Positions 14,456-37,538 of a DNA stretch of 64,000 bases are shown in pieces. The position numbers and the translations under genes were made by a program. The notes below the pieces were generated by a model. The model ran no database searches, was not told where the DNA came from, and was given only the letters and a program-made list of their open reading frames with translations. Location: contig JAGSPU010000485.1 of assembly GCA_019321725.1 (NCBI GenBank), positions 1 to 64,000 on the forward strand, written 5' to 3'. Source of the stretch: Paulownia fortunei. Taxonomy: Eukaryota; Streptophyta; Magnoliopsida; Lamiales; Paulowniaceae. Each line of letters starts with the position of its first letter. Position 1 is the first letter of the stretch.

Positions 14456-15017
14456 CACACACGTGCACTTATGTACGCACACACATGCAAGTGGGTGTAT
14501 ATTCGTTCTCTCTCTCTCTCGCTCCCACACAAATGCACAAACACACACGCGTGCACTTATGTATGCACACACATGCAAGTTGGTGCATGTGAACAAACAC
14601 CACCACATGCAGGGTCAAAAGACACAAACTTTTCTGGACTTCGACTTGGAAGTGTGTCAATCTGCCACTTGATTGATTCAAGTATTATGTTTAACCCCTT
14701 TTACCCTCTAGCAAAGAGATATATGCCCTTTTGGTTTAGTAACTAACTTCCACTGCCTCTGTAATTTCAGAGGAGAAATCTAATGTGGAACATCGTGTGT
14801 TAGGATTGGCTTTAATCATGGAAACTGAGCTGGATTTCTGTGATTTTCCCTAGGCACCAACATACCTTTTAGAGGCTATCACTAAGCTATACATAATGTA
14901 ATCCATGCTATATTGTGTTTTTGCAGCTATGATCACTCAATTCAGGCTTACCTACCATATGATCGACAATGGATCAAGCAGAGGACATTACAGCACTTGA
15001 AGAAATTGGCTCAATGA
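11595..15017 (+). CDS. ERH: Enhancer of rudimentary homolog
   Basis: A small, highly conserved nuclear protein that acts as a dimeric adaptor in mRNA processing and transcription complexes. Four coding exons: 11595-11597 (the ATG alone), 13062-13155, 14264-14384 and 14927-15017. They give 102 residues, and the phases 0, 1, 2 all fit. Eukaryotic ERH is usually 100-104 residues. MSNRHTIILMQTSQ is the family's start, followed by TRTFMDYDSISQAMDGICG, the helix LYNFIDGLADLSAL, and the terminal YLPYDRQWIKQRTLQHLKKL. The start codon being split off alone by a 1.46-kb intron is easily missed by gene finders. Intron 2 holds a Mutator-type MITE, and intron 3 begins with a CT/CA microsatellite immediately after the donor. 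Identification is close to certain. Confidence 0.95.
13404..13813. mobile_element. Mutator-like (MULE-type) MITE in ERH intron 2
   Basis: A 410-bp element flanked by a perfect 10-bp direct repeat, GTTTTAAGTA, at 13394-13403 and 13814-13823. The ends share the inverted motif TGTTTTCAWAAC. The subterminal parts are rich in GGTTCAACCG and CCGGTCCGGT words, and the interior is very AT-rich without coding capacity. The 9-11 bp duplication length is that of Mutator-like elements. The family assignment rests on duplication length and end structure only. Confidence 0.75.
14391..14584. repeat. Compound CT/CA microsatellite with duplicated CA-rich unit
   Basis: A (CT)n(CA)n tract of 64 bp starts a few bases after the ERH exon 3 donor. 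It is followed by two imperfect copies of a roughly 45-bp unit around GTGCACTTATGTA (14455-14499 and 14540-14584) separated by a second CT run. Open frames on both strands here are repeat artefacts. Confidence 0.8.
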
Positions 15018-16699
15018 AATCTACCAGGTGCAGAGATTCTCTAATTGGCTATTGTAGTGAAGACTGAAAGTCTATGGTTGGAGTCAGTTTGACAACATCC
15101 ATACCAGAGTTCTCCAAGTCCTATGGGAATACAGTGATGCTAGTGCCATTTGGCTGAGTCCAGTATTAAAATCCTATTGCTATATTAATGCAACTTGTAA
15201 GTTTGTGCATGCTCTTCTTGGAATCTGCGATCTACTGCAGAACAGTATTAGTGTTTTCACTTTTCAAGACTGTATTAGTGCATGCCCCACACTTGCGATC
15301 AGAAGGTCTATCAGTCTATTGTTGCCCATAAGTATTGCTTTTTTGAATCAAATGACTGCAGATTAGTATTATGTATTTTTCTCATTTTCCACTACGAACT
15401 ATGAAGATGCTGGGAGGAAAAATGGTGGGGTTCAAAGGCCTCAAAAGCAAGGGGTCTATAGGTCTTGACCTTGCAGAAATGATTTGCAGTTTGCTATAAC
15501 AATTGTGCACTGATTTACACTTAGGAGTCTGTAACTTGAATGCATCTTTCCTCTGGCTCCATGAGCAAGTGACTAAACATTTGATATGGCTTATGCCGGG
15601 ATGGGTGGGGGGGTGGGTGGGGGTGTGCGTGTGTTTTCCCCTTCTAGGAACTGACACTATATGAACCTATGTCAAGCTAAGTTTACAATCCACATCCAGT
15701 TTAACTAATTAGTCTGTGTGTCTGTTTGTTATTCACAGATAAAGCAAATAAAAAATTAAGATAATCTACGAGGGCAAATGAGATTACAGGATATTTGCAC
15801 GTTCACTTTGTCTACATTGTGAGTTGATTAAAAAATTAGTTTAGATATATTTTTAAGAATTTTCAAGCATGAGGTATTGGATTCAACTCTCATCATTTGT
15901 ATGAGACTCTTATGTTGGTTTGTTAATTTATGATTTATTAAAATTTATTAATTATTGAATGATTAATTAAATTGTCGATTAATATTTGATATAATTATCA
16001 TTCCTCTTAAAAGATATGTAAATATCTAAAATGCAGAGTGTGAGATGTTCAAAATATAAGGATTTGTAATCCACTAGGGTGTGGGTTTTTTAATGCCTAA
16101 AAAGTTAGTTGTTCCCCTATCTCATGATTCTAATTGTTAAATAATGTTAAATATAGTTGAGACCTCACACTTCCTCCAAAATAAGCAAAGGTAAAAAAGA
16201 AAGTGTAAAGAATAAAAGTGTTAGGAGAGTTCATGTTAACATTTATTATTAGAAGAGGTTGTGTTGTGAAAGAATGTGAAAGAAATTGACGATGAAAATA
16301 GATGGATGGCGAGTGCTTATATTAAATGCATGAATACTAATTAAAATAATATTAAATTAATGATCAAAAGCCTGAAGGATTCATGATTCGGTATCCAATG
16401 AATCTAGAAAAATTTGAATAAATTTTTTATAAGACAATATGTCAATTAAAAATAATAAATTTTATTTATAATCATTGAGAACAAATAGCATAAAAATATT
16501 GAAAAGAGACACGAATTCAAGAAAATAGACAAAATTTGTGTAATTTACAAGTACGTTGCCTAATAATAATAATCAACTCCTTGCATATGACATCTTATTT
16601 TTATTTATTCATTAAAATTTAGAATTAAGTATATGAAGAATCAGAATTAACATTTAATACGGAGGAAAAGAAGAAGAAGAATATACATTTATGCATATG

Positions 16700-16743
<44 letters not shown>

Positions 16744-16870
16744 AATATATATAATACTATAAAAAATAAAAAGACAAACTATGTGTGCCCGGATCTTTTA
16801 CGCGGGTCAGGACTCCGACCTGTTCTAGGTAAATAGAAAAAGAGTCTAGTCCCCCGTCTACGCTCTGCTC
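15018..16870. other. ERH 3'UTR and intergenic region
   Basis: 3' flank of ERH, with AATAAA-like signals near 15,740-15,755, then AT-rich intergenic DNA. It contains an uninterrupted (AT)n tract at 16703-16741. A GC-richer stretch at about 16,780-16,950 is the probable promoter/5'UTR of the next gene. No gene seen. Confidence 0.5.
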
Positions 16871-16949
16871 GTTCTTGTGTTTGGCTTTACACGCACTAAA
16901 CGTTCTTCGTCAGAAATTTTCTCTAATCCAACAGATCCATTCACCTCAA

Positions 16950-17593
16950 GTAAGTTCTCTCTCTCTCTCTCTCTCTCTCTAAATGGTTGCATTTTATTTT
17001 TTGGTCATCTTATTTTTCGGTAATATTAATAGGACTAAACGAATTTATTTGTGAGGGTTTTGCAAGGAAAAGACGAACCAAAGAAGCCAAAGTTTTAGCT
17101 TCTGAAATTATGTAGAAAACCCCTTTTTTGTATTTTGATAATTAACTCCGGTGTGTGCATTCTTGTGTGTAACTGCTGCTGGTTTATTATTATTCGTTGC
17201 TCCAAGATTGTATTTTTAGAACAATTAGGTAATTGTAAACAGACTGCAGTTTGCTTCATGTTATTGTGTAGTTAATTTTATGCATGTATACAGAACTCTG
17301 TTTTTAGTTAATAGAATGCAGTGTCCTTTTTTATTCTTTAATCAGGTATTATTGTTTCTGATATGTGGGCTTATTATTATGTACTGGCTGGATTTTCTCT
17401 ATTAAACTTATGACGGGACTCTTTGTTATCCTTTTTTATTTTTTCTTTTGTATTTATACATGGGGTTTTAGAGTTTTTATTTTTTGTTTTTCTAGTTACT
17501 GATTGAGTTTGCTACAACATCAACAAGTTTTTTCTTTTTAAATGTGTATAACACACATTGATTTTTGTATTCTGTAACTTCACTGTTACTTAG
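16950..17593 (+). other. 5'UTR intron of RRC1 gene
   Basis: A donor CTCAA|GTAAGT at 16950 and an acceptor TTACTTAG at 17593 bracket a T-rich segment just before the start codon. A CT microsatellite (16956-16980) lies directly after the donor. A leader intron of this kind is common in plant splicing-factor genes. Inferred from splice signals only. Confidence 0.6.
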
Positions 17594-17597
17594 GAAA

Positions 17598-28327
<10,730 letters not shown>

Positions 28328-29505
28328 GTTTGTTGCAATTGTGACTTAGCTCTATGAGATGATATTGACATCAACTGTCTGCCTGCTGGGGGTCAATTTG
28401 ATTCGTTCAATTTGGTCTGCTCTACTATGGGAACATATGATCCCTGATTGCCTCTGCTGTGAACAACTTTGAGTTAAGATCTTCAGTGTTTCTGCGGTGC
28501 ACTATCAAATGAAAGTTTGACTTCTACTTAATCAATGTTAGATCAAGTGTGAATCCTTCCCAGCAAATATGGTAGCCAAATGCTGTTCATTTGAAGCACA
28601 AATTTTTTGTATTTGTTGATCAACATCAAGTTCATAGTTTGGCTGCTTATCGTATGGATTTTGTTATTTGAGTTTTGTCTAAATTGGTGTTTAATCTACT
28701 ATTTTAGCAGGTTCAGAGTATCAGGTTATCAAATGCTGCGGCTATGCTTATTTTCTAGCACCCCAGTTTGAATTTAGTCACCTCCCTTGCTATCAGGGAT
28801 CATGATTACTAAAACGGGGAATCTTGTTTCTTTTTCGTTATCATAATTAAAATCCAAAAGCTATTATGTTTTATGTAAGTACATCTGTTCATTGTTACAC
28901 AATAAAGCATACTGTGTAGAAACTAGAACTTATGATACTAAAAACTTGTTATATGAAAGGTAACTATTAAACGTCAACGAGCAATTACTTCTCGTTAAGC
29001 TAATTTACAATAATGTTATTAATTAGATGAGTCCTTAACGTCAGAATTGTATTTTATCTGCATTGTTAAAAGGAGGAACGATGCCGGCAGGACCTGCTCG
29101 GTTAACCTGGCCATTTTAGCCATTTTAGTGTGTAGCTGGGGATGAAGGATCAACTAAATTTGGCCACTTATATTTAGCCATTCATACGTGGCAACTGAGG
29201 TGAATGGTACATTATACTATAATAATTTAGAGAAAAAAATTGCAGCTTTACTAAGATGAAAAATGAGAGAGCAAATTTGAACTCAACATCTTCAACAATA
29301 AGTTATTGAAACTACTAAAGAGAGCAACTTCTCTATGGCTTTGAGCATGCATAGAATGTTGTGCTGGAGCATGATATCTGCTAACAGAGAAGTCAAAGCC
29401 TTCCATGGTATGCATCATTCTCTACTACAAAACTTAGTCTATGGCTCCAACAAAAAACAGAAATGCTGAAGGCCAATGCCATACTGCATCCAAAAGATTA
29501 AAAAG
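28328..29505. other. Convergent 3' region between RRC1 and Myb/SANT gene
   Basis: The 3'UTR of RRC1, with an AATAAA at about 28,902, and the 3' flank of the minus-strand gene. No coding potential or repeat recognised. Confidence 0.5.
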
Positions 29506-32500
29506 TTATGAGCGTCCAAGCTTTCTGAGCAACCACTTCTTCCGGAGAGTGGCATCCAATGCCAAAAATGTCTTTGCCTTCCTCTCATCCTCCAACAGAT
29601 CACAACTATCCAATAAAAGCTCGTCATCTATGTTGGGTATGGCTTGAAGTGCATCAATGGCACTCTCTATTGCAAAATAGTTATTCCCTGCTTCCTTATT
29701 AACCAACTTTGTGACTACACTGGTGATGTTGGTAAAATCCTCTCGTACCTTCTTGCCAGTTTTTTGTGCTTTGCTATGACATTCCAAAGCTAGAGACGTT
29801 GATGATGGGCGCTTTTTCACTTGATCATATATCTCAGTTTCCAGAAACGTCACTGGAAGATCTCCAGAGTATTCATCAACTTTGATGTCTATAGGATGTT
29901 GATCAAATTCCACTTCCAGGTTGCAGCTTAATTTCCTATCAACTAATTCAGTTGTTCCAAAAATAGTACATAATTCACCGTAATGCTCAATGACTTTATC
30001 TTTATATGACAGTATCTCTGGGTGCTCCTGCAGAAAACATTTTTGTAAGACCTTGTGACAAGAAGGGTCAGCATTTACAGAAAAAAACTGCTTTACAGAA
30101 GATGCAAAATCAGGATTTTTCTTCTCATATGATTCACATGTGACTAATCAAAATTAATTTTGATTATGATATGATGTAGCATTTAAACAACACAGAACAA
30201 TGTACCTTAGCATACAATTCCCACGTATCATTTTCAGCTACAATCGTATGTGAAGCTTCATCCCACAAGAATCCTTCTTGATTGAGGAGGTTGCTGATCT
30301 CAATATACTGTTTCATCAAGCTCAAATAATGATTTTCTAGAATATGTTGCTCATACTGTGCACCAAATTTTTCTTTAAACGACAGAGTCATGTGAGCCCA
30401 AGCTTGCTCACCAAATGCATTATCAATCTTATTACCATGGTTCACCTGCTCCAACATAAGGTCAACTAAATAATGTTCCATAGGCAGTGTCCAATCTATT
30501 ATGGGATCTGCACCAGCATGGGGCTCTTCTTCCTTCCCATTACCTATCAAAGGGTTAAAATTAGTATACTTGAAAGCTGCTCTTCTCAGAGAAACTGATA
30601 GGTAACAACAATGTAAGAAGAAGAAAAAATGCTTTACAGAATCCTAGAATGGGACTATACACAATCCCAGGATTTCCAACTTCAGATAAGTTCCCAAATT
30701 CCTTTTTCTACTCGGAGACACTTTAATGCTTAAGAAAGAAGCTCTAAAATATCCTTAGATCCCAAATGAATGCTCCATTAGATTACGAAGTTAAACTATT
30801 AAATCTTTGATCAATCAAATATATTCAATTCTCTGACAATTTTGATATTATTTTGAATCTTAATAGTTGCCATGCAATTTATTACAATTCAAATACTTAG
30901 GAAATTAACTGAAAACTCATAATTGCACCTAGAAAATTAGCTTGAGCGGTTAATATCACCATCAATGCATGTACACCAACAATGCAGGTAGTAAAGTTTT
31001 CTCATAATGAAACAGAGGTTTGATTAAATTCACATATCTCTTGTTTCCTTGATACACTTGTCCTATAAAAACACTAAAATATTGCTACATTCTGCCACCA
31101 GCAGTTTGTAGCCGTCCTAAAAGTTGATATCATCTCTCTATTCTGAATTCTCTAGAAAGAATGTCATTCTAAATGAGGACAATATGGCATGTGGTACATG
31201 TCACGGCATAGCATAACATAGACAAATTATAAAAAAAAAAAAAAAAGTTTTCGACCTATGTACACATCTAAGATGTCGATAGACAAGTCCAAACTTTCTA
31301 CAGGGTAAATCACAAAACATATAACAAAAAGTTTTCTTGACTAACACTGAAGTCATAGCGGAAATAAGGAAATTTCTATCTTACAGTGGCTTCAGAGGAA
31401 ATCATAACTTACTACTTACTAGAGTTACAGTGCAAACTTTAACTTGCTCAACAATGAAACTACATTTTCCCTGTTATGACCTCAAAACTAGAGGGATAAA
31501 AATTGGCTCCATGACCATGAAATCAAACAAATTTCTGAATGTGCAAATCTGAAATGAAAGGATACCTATTTTCATACAAGAAGTTCCAGTAGCTGGATCT
31601 ATGCTGTCAACCAAACGGCTGTACGATCCATCAAACTTATCTTGTCCATATATGACACATAATTTGTGATAACAGGGCACGGTTTTAACTCTGTATGATC
31701 GGGCATCTGGATGTGCCTGCAGAAATTGTATGTGACAACAAGAATAACAGAAAAACAATGATGGCACCTGTAAAAAATAAGTTACCTTAATATAAGCATC
31801 CCAAACATTATCTTCAGCTGTCACCATCTCTCGGCCTTCATCCCATGAAAAGCCACTATGCTGCAGAAGGATCCTGACATCATTGTATTGCTTCCTGAAA
31901 TGCTTGTATCTATTTTTCAAAACTTCCCTGTCATGATGCGAATTAAAGTTTGAGTTGAATGATTCAACCATGGCATTCCAGGCTTGGGTGATAAATGATT
32001 GTCCAATTCGATTTCCTCTATGCACTTGCTCAAGCATCAAGTCAATAAGAAACCGGTCCATTGGTGGAGTCCAATATGTCCTAGAACGTTCCCCGCCTGC
32101 AAATTTGAAGATCATGGATAAACATCAGTAACATGAAAAAAACACAGTTCCACAAATATTTTGGAATTTGACAACTTGTTGATGGAATTGACCATTTGAT
32201 CTCTTCCAATGTGGATTTAATCTTCAATAACGTTAATTCGAGGGTTTAATATTATAACAACAAAGATCAATTCCAGTTCAACATCAAAATAAATCAATAT
32301 TATTTTTTCAAATGCTCACATATGCATGTTACAGCATTAGGTAACTTTCACAAAAAAATAATCAGTCAAAATAAAAACTCGCAGTTGTTTTGAGTAATTC
32401 AACAAACAAGAAAAAAGACAGAAAAACAGAGACACAAAGAAGTAAATGGAGTACATAGATAAAAAATCAATACTCATGTATAAATAGAAGACCAAATTGC

Positions 32501-34588
32501 ATCCAAATTGGGGTCAAGAAGAATCTATAGAAAGAGGTAATTTAATCAATGGGTGTTCACGAAGGAGTCACAAGACAGGTATAGGATAAATAAATTAATG
32601 TATTATATTACACCTATTGAAAACACAGAAGTGAAGATCCCTCTTCGGAAAGGTTAAGGACCTCTTTGAAACAAAAGTATTCCAGGAAATACTAATCAGG
32701 ACAAGACGAAATCAAAATGTTTAAAGTGGCTATAAAATGTCACCTAAGAACTTTCCATGTCAAAGTGTGCCTTGGATCCAATTGCAGTATAATTATCAGA
32801 TCCAGGTCTAGAACTTTCAGATGGTTACCCAGACAAAATCAACTGGCTATGTCATTAGCATTTTAACTTCCATATAACATTAATATGGTCCAAATATAAG
32901 TATTTTAATTTTGCTATCATGTGAATCTACTTTCCAATATAATTTCTCATGAATTTTCTTACTCAGAATTTGGAGGTCTTAAATCATTGAACATTTAAGC
33001 ACCATAAGTTAGAACAATGATAACAAAAAACAAAGTGTCATACTGAAAACAACAGTGGCTTTTTCTTGTTTTACTTGGAGTAGAGAAATTGAACGAACCA
33101 CCTTTTGCAACTACAGCTTCACTTTTTATGTCTTGACGGCAATCACTCTGGCTTTCCTTACTGATCATTTCCCCAAATATCAATGCCAGATTGTTATAGC
33201 TCGGAAAGACTTTAGCTCTATATAATCGAGCATGTGGATGCCTACATTCATCATGTAAATTTCTTGAAGAACAAATAAAACAAATTGCTGCCTTGGAGGA
33301 TAAGTGATATACCTTGATATAAGCATCCCAAACATCATCATCGGCTACAACCATTTCTTGTTTCTCGTCCAGCAAAAACCTTTTTGTTTAGCCAATGTCA
33401 TTAAATCACTATAATATTTCCACAATTTTTTGTATCTGTGTCTCAAAACTCTTTTATTATATTCAGAGCTGAATTTTGCATTAAACAATGAGAGCATATC
33501 CGTCCAGGCTTGTTTTGTGAAAGTATTGTCAAGCTTATTGCCTCTTTCTTGCTGTTTCAGCATCAACTCCATAAAGTACTGGTCCATATCTCGTGTCCAC
33601 TCTGTCCTCGTACTACTTGAAGGGGCTATGCTATTATTATAGTCACCTGGCAAGACAAAGTTTACTCTTAGCTTTTACTAAACAATTATCAGAAAATTCA
33701 TTAGGCATAAATTACTGAGAGAATGATAAAGTTCCATTATGTTCATTCTGTAGGTTGAGCAGCGGGATAAGTGAACTAACAGCTAGGCATTGTTTAAAGC
33801 AGCAGATGAATCATCACTGAACCACAAGGAGAAAGAAAGTTTCATCATGTTATTAGTTCAGAAGAGCACCCTCTAGTGGAAAAACACAGCTTTAAATTTC
33901 TTCAACTTCTCCTAACCAGTGAGGTAAATATATTTCACCAAAATAGTTTTAAACCAACTATTCCAAATCAACGATTTAGTCAGTAGCAGAATTCTGGCTT
34001 TAATCAAGTTCTGCAAGAAGAAAAGTATTCACACCAAAGTTCACCCCTTGGATCTCATCCTCAACATCTACATCATGACTTGAACGGCTGTATCTTCCAT
34101 CGGCAACTGTATACCCATATATCAAGCACAAATCATCAAAGTTGAGCACAGATTTGGTTCTGTAAGGCCTTGCTTCTGGATGAATCTGCATGCAAGAATA
34201 GATCAATAACAACATTGTAGATCAACATAGGGTAAACGCTGTTAAGTAAATTCACCTTGATATATGCATCCCATACATAGTCATCAGCCACCACCATTTG
34301 TCGAGTTTCATCCCAAGAAAACCCATTCTGGCCAAGGATATTTTTAATATCATTAAATAATTTCCACAAATTCGTATAACGGCCTTTCAATACATCTTTG
34401 TCATATTGAGATCCAAACTTTGCATTAAAAACAGCCAGCATATCTGTCCAGGCTTGCTTGTTAAATGTATGTCCAATTCTATTCCCTCTATGAATATGCT
34501 CTAACATGAGATTGACAAAGTACCGCTCCATTGTTGGTGTCCAGTATGTCCTAGAACAGTGATTGCTCGAAGGGTTTTGGCCACTCAT
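29506..34588 (-). CDS. Tandem four-module Myb/SANT-like (Myb_DNA-bind_3) protein, frame broken in module 2
   Basis: Resembles Arabidopsis At2g24960 and L10-interacting MYB-domain proteins, presumed nuclear DNA-binding regulators. Exons: 34588-34256, 34185-34035, 33646-33313, about 33241-33102, 32096-31786, 31716-31566, 30543-30206 and 30027-29506, roughly 760 codons. Four modules repeat a pair of exons: a SANT-like exon (YWTPTMERYFVNLMLEH, NKQAWTDML, GFSWDETRQMV, VWDAYIK) and a short exon starting with a HPEARPYRTK-type motif. Introns inside modules are phase 0 and those between modules phase 1, so whole modules can be copied without frame change. The last exon adds a C-terminal domain ending in ATLRKKWLLRKLGRS. 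Module 2 lacks one G in the conserved Trp-Asp (W-D) codons and has a shifted acceptor; as read, translation stops at TAG seven codons after that Trp. The start follows a TCTGCAG acceptor, with a leader exon near 36.3 kb. The function of this paralogue is unknown. Confidence 0.83.
33240..33371 (-). other. Two frame lesions in module 2 of the Myb/SANT gene
   Basis: At 33367-33371 the coding strand reads TGGAC where modules 1 and 3 have TGG GAT (W-D), so one G is missing. At the following intron the acceptor reads TGTAG|GCATCC. Modules 1 and 3 place a full codon before CAT CCA, so two bases appear to be missing. The two deletions add to three, so the downstream frame is recovered, but a stop lies between them. 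Confidence 0.7.
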
Positions 34589-37001
34589 TTTTACTCTGCA
34601 GACCAAAGATAATGTGAACCACATATAGGTTGAGAGGAAAATATGATCCAGAAAGAAAAATAAAATAATTGTTTCTCAAGTGAAACAAGAAAGGAGGCGG
34701 AAAATAATCAGATGATTAACATTCCAAATCAACAGTACATCAGAAGAACTGTACTGTTAGTATATTGAGACAAGAGGAACCTCTATCCATGATTCATCTG
34801 CCAGGGGGTACGAATACCAATATATTTCTTACGATCATGCATGTCTTCCAATGTTAATATTTCAAAAACTATATACAAAATATCTGATGTATATCTCATT
34901 GCATAGGTCATAGATATTGCTTTGGAGCCGAGCCAAATGAAAAAGCCAATAAAAGTTAGTGATTGCACAAGTATGAAGAACAATATTACAGCCAAGTGTT
35001 TTCCATGCTCAGTGGCTAGATTGCAATTAATTGGATTAAGTGACAAAGTCATAGTTTCATTAACATAAAGCAGGCAACTGTAGACGATCCCAAAAAATCC
35101 AAAAAAAGGCACACTAACGAGTTTCTAAAACTAATCACCAATAAACTAAAAAGCTGCAAACCTATTGGAATAGTATTGAATTCAGATATTTTCAAACGTT
35201 ATTTGTTCCCAGCCAGAATTATATGCATCAGTTTCAAAATTCACACCAAAGATAATGAAGTCAGAGAGTGTCATTATAAAAAGAAATCAGTGTAATCTAG
35301 TTGATCGAACAGATAATGGAGATTCTGAACCAGCTTTCTATGTAGACTCTTTCAGTATATGTTATAGCCAATCCGTTGACTATCTACCAGATACCACATA
35401 AATCTTTGTTCATATTAATGTTTGCATACAGTTTAACAGGTTTGAGAATGAATTGAATCAAAAGTAAACAGTAAATGGCATACTTAAGACCATCAAAGGT
35501 TCTTTTCTTATTGACTCATCAGGGAAACCTAAAAAAGGTTCCAAATTCTATGATGAACACCCTGAACAAAGTGATTTCTGGCGTCACAACCGAATTTTTA
35601 ATTTCCACAGTGGTGAGAATCTTCCAACACATTCCCTTTTTCAAGAATTCTTCAAACTTGATTGGACTTCATTCTTTTCGGATTGATAAATATATTTTTC
35701 CAATGATACTGAGGTCCTTTACATGCATTCGTGAACATAATTTTCCACGCACAATAATTATATTCATAAAGCCCATATTCAAAATAGCTTGTGAAATGAG
35801 TCTCCTTTATCTTTTAAAAACTGGCATCATAAGTTCTCCAAGTTACAATACCGAGGTATTTCAAATCTCTCATAATTGCAATACCATCTAATCCTTTTTT
35901 ATGTTCAGGACAAAACTCGACTGGATTTAATGTCTTAACCCAGACAACAAACCATGGGGTTTCAAAGTCCTCAAAATCGAATCTTTTCACCAAGATTAAA
36001 GCAAACCCACGAATGCAGACCAAAATAGAGATGGGTTCCAAGATTTCTCAATCCTTGTCATTCTTCAAAGAAAAACGAAGGCATTTCTACATTAATTCAC
36101 TCTAAAAAGTATCAAACTCAAGGGGTTTCAAGATTTTCTTTTCCCTCGTTGATTTTACAGTCGGATTTTAAAATTTAAGTTCTTGAAAACCAGCAGTAAA
36201 ATGAAAGTACAGTAAAAAAGCATTGTTTTAACAGTGGAATATCAACAAATAAAAAGTAAAAAAATTCAGAGAGATGGAGGTACATTTTTTACCAGTTGTT
36301 TGGTTTGGCGCATAAAGGAGAAGGTGCTTGGAGAAGAATGTGAATGAGGGACCGATTGGTGAAGAGAGAAACCCTACTCCGGAATAGGGCAAGTTTGTCA
36401 AACCCGTTTGTTTGTTTGGGCATAAGATCCTAGCAATACTCCCACTCTCATTAACACACCTCCTATTTTTTGGGAAAAAATTAATTAATGAAAAGAAGCA
36501 AAATAAATATCCCTAAAATTCTTATTTAAGTGGATAAGGGGAAAAAAAAAACGGGTGGAGGGCCATCACAAACTATTAGAAGGAAAATAAATAACTCATA
36601 TCCACAAATTATTATAATAACTAATGTTTGAATTTGATTTTTCCGGCAAAATGCAGACCTTTCATCACTTATAAAATCAAGAAAGCAATAATATCTTCAA
36701 TTACATGTATATCAAATATATATATTTTTATTATAAATATATGTAATTATATTCTTTGATTGCATCCCTTGTTTATAATTATTTCACATGTTTGTAACTA
36801 ATTACATATTCTGCTAGAAAATAATGTAATGACGAATACAAAAATTATTTTGTCCATTATAGCTTCTATCCTTTCCTATTCAAGTTGATCATGGCTTGTC
36901 CTCATTCTTCCACTGCTAACACTCCAATTTAACTCATCCCTTTGTCCAGCCATTTTCTTCTGTCTCAAACGCCAAATGTGTCTACTACTGCACCAGAGCA
37001 T
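34589..37001. other. Leader intron, promoter and intergenic region upstream of Myb/SANT gene
   Basis: On the minus strand a probable leader exon at about 36,380-36,293 (contains AGGGTTTCTCTCTTC) ends in CAACTG|GTAAAA. The acceptor is just before 34,595, giving a 1.7-kb 5'UTR intron. Positions 36,400-37,000 are AT-rich and without recognised features. Short open frames at 34.8-35.9 kb have no family resemblance. Confidence 0.5.
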
Positions 37002-37150
37002 GAGCCAAGTATCTATTTTTTATTAAATAAAACACTTGATACAAAGTGCATACAAATACTGCATATAACATCAACATCGAGCCAAGTATCCTATTTTTTA
37101 TTAAATAAAACACTTGATACAAGATGCATACTACATATAACATCAACAAT
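37002..37150. repeat. Tandem duplication, about 77-bp unit
   Basis: Two head-to-tail copies beginning GAGCCAAGTAT (37002 and 37079) and sharing TTAAATAAAACACTTGATAC and CATATAACATCAACA. The second copy has a deletion of about 9 bp. It lies just 3' of the folate-biopterin transporter gene. Confidence 0.85.
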
Positions 37151-37538
37151 ACGGCCATAACTTTCAAATAACAATCCACTGGAAATGCGTCTTTGCAACT
37201 TTCTGTAAGTGGAATAATCCAGCATTGTTTGCCTTATCATTAAACTTTTCATCACTCACGTTATGAAAAGTAAAGTAATACTACAATATTATATCGATTG
37301 TGAAAGTATGATAACAATTCAAGGGCATGAACAATATATTCCTCAATTGGACGGAGTGCAACAAGTTGCTGTGAGGTTTAAAAAATCTATAAGCAAATGA
37401 AAGAATACAATGAACTACAAAAGGAGTATCTCAAGAAATCTGTAAACTTAGGTTTCACCTCCACCAACAGGTAATGTTAACCCAGGTGCTTGAATAGTTC
37501 AGTATCTTTTGAAGTCTTTCCAAAGATATACAGCAAAT

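Noticed and set aside
14351..14746. Several overlapping Cys/His- and Ser-rich frames on both strands
   Set aside because: They are translations of the CT/CA microsatellite, not genes.
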